Of a stretch of DNA of 64,000 nucleotides, positions 23,345 through 33,890 are shown in pieces; position 1 is the stretch's first letter; every line of letters starts with the position of its first letter. The DNA lies in the NCBI RefSeq assembly GCF_002776525.5, contig NC_045436.1:162502830-162566829 (forward strand), written 5' to 3'. The translations under genes were made by a program, and so were the position numbers. The notes below the pieces were generated by a model. The model had not been told where the DNA came from. It saw only the letters and a program-made list of their open reading frames with translations, and did no database searches. This DNA comes from Piliocolobus tephrosceles (lineage: Eukaryota; Chordata; Mammalia; Primates; Cercopithecidae).

Positions 23345-26300
23345 AGAATAACAAAATACACCATCAAAACTGACCAGACATTTTTTATGAAACAAATATG
23401 TTTTCTGTGAATGAATGTATACTTGACATTTGAATGCCAATGGATATATTAAAAAGCAGACTTGATTTAGCTAAAGAGAGAATTAGTGACCCAAAAATAA
23501 AGCTAATATAATTACCCAGAATGTAATACAGAGATAGGAAGAGAGAGACAGAATATAGATGATAATACTTAACATGGATTTAATCAGATTTACTGAAGGA
23601 AATAATACAGAGGACAGAGTCAAAGTATTTCAGGTCATAATGGCTTAGAATTTCCCTGTAATGATGACATTAAATCACAGATTAGGAAACATAGTTTATC
23701 CAAATTGGAGAGAATTTTTGGAGATCCACACCAATTTATTCTGTACTCAGCCTATAGAATGTAAAATAAGATCTTAAATATAGCCAGGAAAAAGCCAAAC
23801 TTCCTCAGAGAAATGATGAATATTATGTTGATTCCAAGGGCAGAAATGATAACTATAATATATAATCAATGTGTTTCCAATAATAACTTTAAAGTGATGG
23901 GAGAAATCAGTTGCTAATTTAGAACTGTACAACCGAATAACTTATCAGAAATGTGGACAAAATTACCACATTTTAAACTAAAAAGAAAGAATTTACCACT
24001 GACAGCTTGTCACTAAAGGAATTCCTAAGTGCCTTTTCCAAGAAAAGAATAATTCCTGAGAGTCTTAAACTGCATGAAGAAATGATAAGCAAAGAAAACA
24101 ATAAGGCAATAATAAACTTAAACAGACTTCAATGACACAAAACAATAATAAAAATAGATAATATATGGAGATAGAATATAGAATTACGTTTCTGGACAAA
24201 TATACATATGGGTGATTTGCTAAAAAAAATTCTCTAAGGTCCTTATGTTATTCAGGATTAAATTAATTATACCTGTTAAAATATCTAGAATCATCACTAA
24301 CAGATTAGAAACAGATGACATAACTTTCGACTATACAGAAGGATAAATGGAATAAACTTTTAAAAACTCAGTGCCAGAAAATCAGAAAACAATAAAAAAT
24401 AAGACAAAAACACACAAAATAAGATGCCAGAAAAACTCCAATATAGTAAAAATTTATCTAAATATAGACTAATCTTGATAGTTAAAAGATAAAATTTGTC
24501 TTTCTGGAGGAAACGGTATCTAGTTATATGCTGCTTACAAAAGATAAATTTAAATCAAAATAAAAGAGTAAAGTTAAACAAAAAATTATTGAAAATTTCC
24601 AAGCACTTGCTAACTGAAAGTGTAGCTATACTGACATAAAAGAAACTTGACGTTAAGCTGGAGGGCATTGTTCAAAATAAAGAATATCTCCCCATAAGAA
24701 TTAAAGTTTCAGCTCAACAGAATTATATATTTTAGACTTACAAAAAACTTTGAGTCATAACATAAATAAACATTTACAGTATTAACACAGGATCAGCACT
24801 TAACACACATCATTTAGTAGTTGTTAAATTAAATGTAAAAAATAAGTAAAAATATAGACAATTTATATAAGTTGATGTATTAAAAATGTCCTGCATCCAT
24901 AAATTTGAGAATATACAATTTTATAAAAATTTGACTACTTATGAGGTCATAAGTATGATCTCAATGAAACTCAAGAAGTCATTATTATTCAGAGCATATT
25001 CTAAGACAACAATGCAATGGAGTAAAAAATAAATATTAAAATTTAACTGTAAGATACCACTACAATTGGAAATTGAAAATAGGCATTTCTTTACATCACT
25101 TACTCTACATCATTTACTTCAGGCCTGTTATAAGATATTGAAAAATATAGTACAAGGATTGAAAAAGAATAAAAACTAAGATTCTTTTTTCACAATTAAT
25201 AAGATTGTCCTCATAGGAAACTCCAGCAAACATACTAAGAATTTCTTAAAAATTAATAAGACATGTTATTGTATTTGTTGGACATAAGACAAATATATAA
25301 AAATCAATTGTATTTCTATGATATGACAAATAGAAAATGTAATTTTAAAACAAGATAAAAATAAATGCTACATGAGAATAAAATTAATAAAAGAGGTACA
25401 TGACCTTTATAAAATTTAAAACCTTACTATTAAAGAAGACCTAAATAAATGGAGAGATATATCATGTTCACAGATAGAAAATCTCAACATTTTAAAGTAT
25501 CATTTCTCCCCAAATTAATGTATACATTCAATCTAATTTCAATAAAAATTCCAAGCTTTCCAAGGTGATTATAAAACGAATACGGATAAGAAAATGGCTA
25601 AATGTAGAAGACATTTCTTAAAAAGAATCATAAGAGGAAACTTGTGATATATATTAAGACATCTTATACAAGCCTAAGAAGTAAGACAACATTATTGGCA
25701 CACATTGGCCAAAAAAACCCATGGTCTAGAATAAAGAGTTCAAAAAATTAACCCACACTTATGCAAACATGATTTATGATAGAGGTGACATTTCAGAGCA
25801 ATAAGCAAGGATGGACTCAAACACTACTGGAAGAATCCGTTATCTATATGAAAAAATACAAAATTATATCTCTATTTCAAGTACTTATTACGCTTTAGGA
25901 GATACTTTTAAAAGGCAAACTTTTACATTTTTAGAATAAAATACAGAAAAATGAACTTGGCATAGAGAAGGATTCTTAACATACATAACTCATAAAATAA
26001 AAGAGAATTAATAAATTCACATATGTTGAAATTTTTTAAAACTTCTGGTCATCAAATGGTATCATAAGAGTGAAAAGATCAGCCACAAACTGGAGAAAAT
26101 TTCTGTAAAATATAGACCAGTAAAAGATTAGAATCCAAAATATGTAATGAAAATATAAATCAATAATTAAACAGTGCAACAGAAAAATGAACAAAATGCA
26201 TCCAGGCGCAGTGACTTATGCTTGTAATCCCAGAACTTTGGGAGGCCGAGATGGGCAGATCACGAGGTCAAGAGATCAAGACCATCCTGGCCAACATGGT

Positions 26301-26676
26301 GAAACCCCATCTCGTGGTGGCATGCATCTATAGTCCCAGCTACTGGGGTGGCTGAGGCAGGAGAATAGCTTGAACTCAGGAGACGGAGGTTGCAGTTAGC
26401 TGAAATAGCGCTACTGCACTCCAGCCTGGCGACAGAGCAAGAGACTCGTCTCAAAAAAATATAAAAAGAAAGAAAGAAAAATGAACAAAATGCATGAATA
26501 AATATTAACAGAACACGAAATATATGAGATAACATTTTTAATAACAATTAGAGAAATAAAAACAAAAATCATAATGAGTTATAATTTCACAGATTGAGTA
26601 GAAATAAAAAAATTTTGACAAAACCCTAGGTAGGCAAGTATTTGAAGCAAAGAAGAATCTCCCACACTATTGGTGG
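23345..26676 (+). mobile_element. Old L1 (L1M-type), sense, upstream part
   Basis: Starts just after the Tigger and shows degraded L1 landmarks in sense order: 'agagagaattagtgacccaa' near 23476, 'gaatttaccactgacagctt' near 23990, 'tatatgctgcttacaaaaga' near 24525, 'aatggagagatatatcatgt' near 25450, and the 'cccacactattggtgg' block at 26661. Two later insertions interrupt it: an Alu at 26202 and an LTR at 26677. The rest of the element resumes at 29503. No reading frame survives. Confidence 0.8.
26202..26476 (+). mobile_element. Alu SINE with internal deletion, sense
   Basis: Alu inserted in old L1, flanked by a perfect 19-bp target-site duplication, 'aaaaatgaacaaaatgcat' at 26183-26201 and 26477-26495. 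The segment normally between 'accccatctc' and 'gtggtggc' (the middle A-rich region) is deleted. The tail is 'aaaaaaatataaaaagaaag'. Confidence 0.95.
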
Positions 26677-27017
26677 TGCGGAGACCAGCTCAGTCCGGGA
26701 GACTGTAAACCAGCCGCGCTAGAGGAATTAAAGACACACACACAGAAATACAGAGGTGTGCAGTGGGAAATCAGGGGTCTCAACAGCCTTCAGAGCTGAA
26801 AGCCTTGAACAGAGATTTACCCAAGTATTTACTGACAGCAAGCCAGTGATAAGCATTGTTTCTATAGATTATAGATTAAAAGTATTCCTTATTCCTTATG
26901 GGAAACAAAGGGATGGGCCGAAATAAACGAATGGGTCTGGCTGGTTAACTGCAGCAGGAGTGTGTCTTTAAGGCACAGATCGCTCAAGCTATTGTTTGTG
27001 GTTTAAGAACGCCTTTT

Positions 27018-28745
27018 GCAGATGACATGATTGTATATTTAGAAAACCCCATTGTCTCAGCCCAAAATCTCCTTAAGCTGATAAGCAACTTCAGCAAAGT
27101 CTCAGGATACAAAATTAATGTGCAAAAATCACAAGCATTCTTATACACCAGTAACAGACAAACAGAGAGCCAAATCAGGAATGAACTTCCATTCACAATT
27201 GCTTCAGAGAGAATAAAATACCTAGGAATCCAACTTACAAGGGATGTAAAGGACCTCTTCAAGGAGAACTACAAATCACTGCTCAGTGAAATAAAAGAGG
27301 ACACTAACAAATGGAAGAACATACCATGCTCATGGATAGGAAAAATCAATATTGTGAAAATGGCCACACTGCCCAAAGTTATTTACAGATTCAATGCCAT
27401 CCCCATCAAGCTACCAATGAGTTTCTTCACAGGATTGGAAAAAACGGCTTTAAAGTTCATATGGAACCAAAAAAGAGCCCGCATTGCCAAGACAATCCTA
27501 AGTCCAAAGGACAAAGCTGGAGGCATCACACTACCTGACTTCAAACTATACTACAAGGCTACAGTAACCAAAACAGCATGGTACTGGTACCAAAACAGAG
27601 ATATAGACCAATGGAACAGAACAGAGTCCTCAGAAATAATACCACACATCTACAGCCATCTGATCTTTGACAAACCTGAGAGAAACAAGAAATGGGGAAA
27701 GGACTCCCTATTTAATAAATGGTGCTGGGAAAATTGGCTAGCCATAAGTAGAAAGCTGAAACTGGATCCTTTCCTTAATCCTTATAAGAAAATTAATTCA
27801 AGATGGATTAGAGACTTAAATGTTAGACCTAATACCATAAAAAACCTAGAAGAAAACCTAGGTGGTACCATTCAGGACATAGGCATGGGCAAGGACTTCA
27901 TGCCTAAAACACCAAAAGCAATGGCAGCAAAAGCCAAAATTGACAAATGGGATATTATTAAACTAAAGAGCTTCTGCACAGCCAAAGAAACTACCATCAG
28001 AGTGAACAGGCAACCTCCAGAATGGGAGAAAATGTTTGCAATCTACTCATCTGACAAAGGGCTAATATCCAGAATCTACAAAGAACTCAAACAAATATAC
28101 AAGAAAAAAACAAACAACCCCATCCAAAAGTGGGGAAAGGATATGAACAGACATTTCTCAAAAGAAGACATTCATACAGCCAACAGACACATGAAAAAAT
28201 GCTCATCATCACTCGCCATCAGAGAAATGCAAATCAAAACCACAATGAGATACCATCTCACACCAGTTAGAATGGCAATCATTCAAAAGTCAGGAAACAA
28301 CAGGTGCTGGAGAGGATGTGGAGAAATAGGAACACTTTTACACTGTTGGTGGGATTGTAAACTAGTTCAACCATTATGGAAAACAGTATGGCAATTCCTC
28401 AAGGATCTAGATCTAGATGTACCATATGACCCAGGCTTCCCACTACTGGGTATATACCCAAAGGATTATAAATCATGCTGCTATAAAGACACATGCACAC
28501 GTATGTTTATTGCTGCACTATTCACAATAGCAAAGTCTTGGAATCAACCCAAATGTCCATCTGTGACAGACTGGATTAAGAAAATGTGGCACATATTCAC
28601 CATGGAATATTATGCAGCCATAAAAAAGGATGAGTTTGCGTCCTTTGTAGGGACATGGATGCAGCTGGAAACCATCATTCTTAGCAAACTATCACAAGAA
28701 CAGAAAACCAAACACTGCATGTTTTCACTCATAGGTGGGAACTGA
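27018..28745 (+). pseudogene. L1 ORF2 C-terminal fragment (open, truncated)
   Basis: 575 codons open from the truncation point to the normal stop. The first codons read ADD, and the base pairs supplied by the target site put a Phe codon (27015-27017) before them, so the FADD box is readable. By length the fragment corresponds to residues 701-1275 of a 1275-residue ORF2p with no net indel. The C-terminal Cys-rich motif C-x3-C-x7-H-x4-C is intact ('CWRGCGEIGTLLHCWWDC'). The first Met is at 27027. The frame extends upstream into the LTR back to a TAA at 26946. RT fingers/palm and endonuclease are missing, and no promoter is evident. Confidence 0.9.
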
Positions 28746-28848
28746 ACAATGAGATCACTTGGACTCGGGAAGGGGAACATCACACATCGGGGCCTATCAT
28801 GGCGGGGGAGGGGGGAGGGATTGCATTGGGAGTTATACCTGATATAAA

Positions 28849-28884
28849 TGACGAATTGATGGGTGCTGACGAGTTGATGGGTGC
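28849..28884 (+). repeat. 18-bp tandem duplication in L1 3' UTR
   Basis: 'tgacgaattgatgggtgc' followed directly by 'tgacgagttgatgggtgc', one mismatch. Human L1PA 3' UTRs have one such motif as I recall; the doubled form probably marks Old World monkey L1 lineages. Confidence 0.85.
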
Positions 28885-28970
28885 AGCACACCAACATGGT
28901 ACAAGTATACATATGTAACAAACCTGCACGTTATGCACACGTATCCTAGAACTTAAAGTATAATAATAAA

Positions 28971-29262
28971 GCCGGGTGCGGTGGCTCAAGCCTGTAATCC
29001 CAGCACTTTGGGAGGCCGAGATGGGCAGATCACGAGGTCAGGAGATCGAGACCATCCTGGCTAACACGGTGAAACCCCGTCTCTACTAAAAATACAAAAA
29101 CTAGCCGGGCGAGGTGGCTGGCGCCTGTAGTCCCAGCTACTCCGGAGGCTGAGGCAGGAGAATGGCGTAAACCCGGGAGGCGGAGCTTGCAGTGAGCTGA
29201 GATCCGGCCACTGCACTCCAGTCCGGGCGACAGAGCGAGACTCCGCCTCAAAAAAAAAAAAA
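28971..29262 (+). mobile_element. Young AluY (AluYRa-type), sense
   Basis: Nearly consensus AluY with 'actagccgggcgaggtgg' and 'gagatccggccactgcac', typical of Old World monkey AluYRa. It is inserted in the 3' terminus of the L1, with a perfect 16-bp target-site duplication 'aaagtataataataaa' (28955-28970 and 29263-29278). It forms a close inverted pair with the Alu at 30757. Confidence 0.97.
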
Positions 29263-29502
29263 AAAGTATAATAATAAAAAATAAAATTAAATGAAAAAAA
29301 AAAAAAAAAAAAAAAGAACGCCTTTAAGCAGTTTTCCACCCTGGGTGGTCCAGAGGTTCCTTGCCCTCATTCCTGTACACCCACAACCTTCCAGTGTGGG
29401 CGTCATGGCCATCATGAACATGTCACAGTGCTGCAGAGATTTTGTTTATGACCAGTTTTGGGGCCAGTTTATGGCCAGACTTTGGGGGACCTGTTCCCAA
29501 CA

Positions 29503-30015
29503 GGTGGAAATAACTCTGCTGCAAAAAATACTGCGGGAAAGCCTTGATATTATTTAGTAATATTGAAGATGTGAATGTCTTATAACTTTAGTTTCTTCTC
29601 TGGGTATATGTGGAGAAAATCTTACTCATCTGCACCAGAGAACACAATCAGAATGTTCATAAAGCCCATTTTTAATAGTTCACTCAAATACATCTCAAGG
29701 GTTATTCAGCAATACAATGTTTAAATAAACTGTGATGCACCCATACAATTGTGAAAATAGTTATGTAGACTACACACATGATTCTTAACAAAAGTTAATT
29801 TCTGAATAATGTAGTATTTTAATAATATTCAAAAATAGGCAAAGTTATGATAAACATAAAATTTATATTAGTTGTTATCTTTGGAATGTATAGCTGACGA
29901 TGGGGAGAACACCAGAGAGTCCTATAATGACCCTGGCGATGTGCAACTTCTTAAGCCAGAATTATGAGAGAGTTTATTTTTAATATAATATTAAACACAT
30001 ACAATATATACATAT
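29503..30015 (+). mobile_element. Old L1 (L1M-type), sense, 3' continuation
   Basis: Resumes after the LTR with 'ggtggaaataactctgctgc' and passes 'ctgggtatatgtggagaaaa', 'ataaactgtgatgcacccat' and 'ctgaataatgtagtatttt', the sense order of an old L1 ORF2 3' end. The 3' UTR is unclear beyond about 30000. Confidence 0.7.
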
Positions 30016-30019
30016 CAAG

Positions 30020-30455
30020 TATATAACAATTTTGGAAAATAATGTGACTAGGCATCTAGGCAACCCTACTTCTTTATTCAGGAGTCCTCTGGTTGCAAGT
30101 AAAATAAAATATAACTCAAATTGACCTAAGTAGAAAGTCAATACTTTGGTTCAGGTAAATGAAATTGCAGGCTGGAAATGATGCTTCAAATGTTGCTCTT
30201 AAGACCATCCCTTTGCTGGGTCTTACTCTCTTCTGTTACTGACTTCATTTGCAGTTGCTATGTGGTGGCACAAAAGCTGCAGTAGCCCCATGCCTTTTCT
30301 AAAGAGAATAAATTTATTTCTTACAGCTCTAGAGACTGGGGAGTCTAAGGTCAAGGGGCTGCATTGGGGTGGGCCTTTTTCTTAATATGATGGAGGGCAT
30401 CACATGGCCATCGGGCAAGAGCATGTCAGCTTAGGCCTCTCTTCTTTTTTGTTTA
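30020..30455. other. Fragments of ancient retroelement, unassigned
   Basis: 'tcctctggttgcaagtaaaa' and 'ttatttcttacagctctaga' followed by 'ctggggagtctaaggtcaag' are phrases shared by several old mammalian repeats. I cannot name the family. No coding signal. Confidence 0.35.
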
Positions 30456-30756
30456 TTGAAAATCATTGCTTTTTTAAAATACTGGATTCTTTCTCCAATT
30501 TTTAACTATTATCCTATATGGCATAAATAAAATGTTGGAACTATTAGTATGTTTTTATATTGGCACAAGAAAACCATGTAATTTTTAAAATAGGATTTTA
30601 TATTTCTTTCTTACATCATAGTAGTCTTAAAAATGCCTCATAATTCTATAATCACATAAGCATTTCTCTTCTACAATTTAAAACATTTTTTTCTCTGTGT
30701 TACATTTTCTATTGTGATATTTTATCACAATGTATTGTATTTGTATTTACATTTCT

Positions 30757-31072
30757 TTTTTTTCTTTTTCTTTTTCTTTTTTTTTTTTTTTTGAGGCGGA
30801 GTCTCGCTCTGTCGCCGGGACTGGAGTGCAGTGGCCGGATCTCAGCTCACTGCAAGCTCCGCCTCCCGGGTTTACGCCATTCTCCTGCCTCAGCCTCCCG
30901 AGTAGCTGGGACTACAGGTGCCCGCCACCTCGCCCGGCTAGTTTTTGTATTTTTAGTAGAGACGGGGTTTCACCGTGTTAGCCAGGATGGTCTCGATCTC
31001 CTGACCTCGTGATCCGCCCATCTCGGCCTCCCAAAGTGCTGGGATTACAGGCTTGAGCCACCGCGCCCGGCC
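30757..31072 (-). mobile_element. Young AluY (AluYRa-type), antisense
   Basis: Starts with a T/C-rich tail, then 'gaggcggagtctcgctctgt', and ends 'ccaccgcgcccggcc'. A perfect 16-bp target-site duplication 'ttgtatttacatttct' lies at 30741-30756 and 31073-31088. It shares unusual bases with the AluY at 28971, with only about seven differences seen over roughly 280 bases. Confidence 0.97.
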
Positions 31073-31194
31073 TTGTATTTACATTTCTATCATCTTAACA
31101 GGTTGGGATCTTCTTGTAGATAATGTTAAACTGACCATTGAATCTCTAATATTGTTCCTGGCACTTCGAGGGGGCAGTGTGGCATAGAAGGAAC

Positions 31195-31435
31195 CCATAT
31201 TGATTAGGAGTCTACTAGATAACATGCTATAGGACATATATTACACACATCATGTTATGTCTTCCTCATAAGAACTTCATGATATAAGCTGTATTATTCT
31301 CATTTTTAAAATATAAAGTTATTACTTTATATAACCTGGCTAAGATAAAGCATCTTGTAAGTTCCAGAGCCAGGGTTAGAATTTCAGTCTATTTGAGGCC
31401 CAGAATAGTTCGTTTTTCCTCTACACTACCATTCC
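31195..31435 (+). repeat. MIR SINE, sense
   Basis: 'cttcctcataagaacttcat', 'attattctcatttttaaaat', 'taacctggctaagataaagc' and 'cagggttagaatttcagtct' follow MIR in order. Confidence 0.82.
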
Positions 31436-31439
31436 TAAA

Positions 31440-32218
31440 ACTGTGGAATAAGGTCTCTGGCATTCTTAAGATATATTTTTCTGGTCCACATGATCTCTGA
31501 ATTTTTGAGTTTCAATAATGCTATTAAAAATACAGATGAACATATTATTGATGATCACCCTATAACTTGGTATTATGTTTCAAAGGCTAATATTAGAATT
31601 TGTTTTCAACAACATTTTAGTATCCAGGGAACAACTAAAGGGGCAGATTGAGTTTACCTTTTATTGCAGTTTCATAAATTGGCATCAGTAGACCCTTGAG
31701 CATGGCTACATTCCACTTGATAAATGTTTGTTGAATAAGCAAAGTGATAAACCTGTCCCCAAATAAGAGCTCTCCCTGGTGGCAGAATTTGGGATGTTCC
31801 TTTCCTCTAATACATTCCTACTTATCAATCCTCAATTTCATTTCAAATTCTAGGTTTCATGTCCTTGAGAAGGCAGGGGCGAGGGTGGAGGTGGGGAAGG
31901 ACTTGGAAAACCGAATGCCAGATGGGAATGAAAGCATCATTAGCTATCACATAAAGAAAGACCTTGTGGGAGTCTGAGTTTGGGCACTTGAGTCAACATA
32001 ACATTTAGAAACACTACCTGTCTATACCAGTCCTGCCACCTGACAAGCAATCCTTTCAAAGCCATGGGAGTTGAGCTACCCATTTTCTTCCCTCACCTTT
32101 TGCTTCCAGCCAATTCAGAATATTTCTTTCTGCTTTCATTGTGCCTGATGAAAACAAAGGAACTCTTAAGCTTTCCAAGAAATAATCCTACTACAACACA
32201 TAAAAGCATGTGCAGCAG
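31440..32218. other. Unassigned sequence
   Basis: No family recognised with confidence. Open frames at 31744-31977 and 32064-32270 show no domains; the second runs into the Tigger1 terminus, so it is not a gene. Confidence 0.35.
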
Positions 32219-32936
32219 TACAGACATACCTCTGAGATATTGCAGGTTCAGTTCCAAACCAACACAATAAAGTAAAGGTTGCGGTCAAGTGAGTCACATG
32301 AATTTTTTTTTTTGTTTTCCCAGTGAATGTAAAACTTATGTTTACACTACAGTGTAGCCTAAGTGTGCAACAGCATTATGTCTAAGAAAACAATGTATAT
32401 ACTTTAATATTAAAAATGCTTTATTGCTAAACATTCTAAGAATAATCTATCTGAGCTTTCAGCAAGCCGTAATTCTTTTTCTCATGGAAGGTCTTTCCTC
32501 AGTATTGATGATGGCTGCTGACTGATAAGAGTGGTGGTTGCTGAAGGATAGAGTGACTACAGCAATTCCTTAAAATAAGACAGAAATGAAATTTAACCCA
32601 TGAACTGACTTATTCCTTCAGGAAACATTTCTCTGTATCACTCAGTGCATTTCACCCACAGAACTTCTTTGAAAATTGTAGTCAAGATCAAGTAAGCTTA
32701 TGTATTAATAATATTCTGACTTCTTTGTTGTCATTTCAACCATGTTTACAGCATCTTCCCCAGGAATAGATTTCATCTCAACAAACCATTTTCTTTACAC
32801 ATCCATAAAAAGCAGATCTTCATCTGTTCAAGTATTGTCACGACATTGCAGCAATTTAGTCATCTCTGAGGGTTGGAATGAGCTTCTAAACTCTTGCTAA
32901 TGTTAATATTTTCATGTCCTTCCATAATTCTCAAGT

Positions 32937-33505
32937 GTTGTTGTTGTTGTTGTTTTTTTAAATAGATTCAGAAGGTAAACATGCAGATTTGTTACATGGA
33001 TATATTGTGTAATAGTGAGGTTTGGGTTTCTCATCACCCAAATAGTAAACACGGCGCCCAATAGGTAATCTTTCAACCCTCACTCCCCTTTCATCCTCTA
33101 CCTTTTGGAGTCCCCAGTGTCTACTATTTCCCTTTGTATGTCTGTGCATACCCATTATTTAGCTGTCACTTGTAAGTTAGAATATATAGTATTTGATTTT
33201 CTGTTTCTGAGTTATTTCACTTAGGATAATAGCTTCCAGTACCACCAATGTTGACATAATTTCATTCTTTTATGGCTGTGTAGTATTCCACGGTCTATAT
33301 ATATATATACATACCACATTTTCTTTATTCAATCGTCTGATGGGCATTTAGGTTGATTCCATGACTTTGCTATTGTGAATAGTGCTGCAGGGAACATAGA
33401 TGTACAGTTTTTGATATAATTATTTCTTTTCCTTTGGGTAGATACCCACAGTAGGGTTGCTAGGTCAAATCTATTTTTAGTTCTTTGAGAAATTTCCACA
33501 GTTTT
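32937..33505 (-). mobile_element. L1 3' end (older primate L1PB/L1MA-type), antisense
   Basis: Begins with (ttg)n and a T-run, then the antisense L1 3' UTR ('cagatttgttacatggatat', 'tttctcatcacccaaatagt') and ORF2 end ('tggctgtgtagtattccacg', 'gggcatttaggttgattcca', 'ttcctttgggtagataccca'). It is inserted in Tigger1. Confidence 0.88.
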
Positions 33506-33509
33506 CTTT

Positions 33510-33890
33510 TCTATTATTTTTAGCATTTTTTATAGATTCATAGGGTACATGTTGAGATTTGTCACGTGCGTATATTGCATAATGCTGGAATTTGGGCTTC
33601 CTGTGAACCCATCACCCAAATAATGAACATAGTACCCAATAAGTAGCTTTTCTATCCTTATCTCTCTCCCTCCGTCCCCTCATTTGGAGTTCCCAGTGTC
33701 TACATTTTTTCCATCTTTATGTTCATTTGTACCCATTGGTTAGCTCCCACTTGTAAGTGAGGACATGCAGTATCTGCATGTTTTTGCATTATTTTACTTT
33801 GTATAATGGCCTTCAGCTGCATCCATGTTGCTAAAAAGGACATGATTTTCTATTTCTTTTTAACTCCATATTGTTTTCCATAAAGGTTTT
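33510..33890 (-). mobile_element. Second L1 3' end, antisense, adjacent
   Basis: Restarts at the L1 3' end ('tttatagattcatagggtac', 'cccatcacccaaataatgaa', 'tagctcccacttgtaagtga'), so it is a separate copy in the same orientation rather than a continuation. Tigger1 resumes at about 33893 ('ttcttaatggcac'). One L1 may have inserted into the tail of the other. Confidence 0.85.

Larger units (their letters stand above)
27017..29313 (+). mobile_element. 5'-truncated young L1 (L1PA/cercopithecid type)
   Basis: Inserted into the LTR with a perfect 12-bp target-site duplication 'aagaacgccttt' (27005-27016 and 29314-29325). It begins inside ORF2 at the reverse-transcriptase active-site box and runs through the 3' UTR to an A-tail (about 29294-29313). 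The 3' UTR has a G-rich stretch at 28802-28819 and a doubled 18-bp motif at 28849-28884. An AluY sits in its last bases. Truncation removes the promoter, ORF1, the endonuclease and most of the RT, so it cannot move by itself. Confidence 0.95.
26677..29502 (-). mobile_element. Solo class II LTR (MER9-type), split by L1
   Basis: LTR sequence occupies 26677-27016 and 29314-29502; the middle is a later L1 insertion. On the minus strand it starts TG ('tgttgggaacagg') and ends CA, with 'taatt' and U5-like sequence at the 26677 end. Flanks are 5-bp repeats 'ggtgg' (26672-26676 and 29503-29507), and removing the LTR rejoins the L1 reading 'cactattggtggaaat'. No gag, pol or env is present, so it is a solo LTR left by recombination. 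The family is MER9 (HERV-K/HML-like) from memory; orientation is inferred. Confidence 0.75.

Noticed and set aside
26677..29502. A provirus rather than a solo LTR
   Set aside because: Removing the inserted L1 leaves one continuous LTR with flanking 5-bp repeats and no internal retroviral sequence.
30730..31012. Two overlapping plus-strand open frames
   Set aside because: Both lie in the antisense AluY and its T-rich tail; no independent gene evidence.
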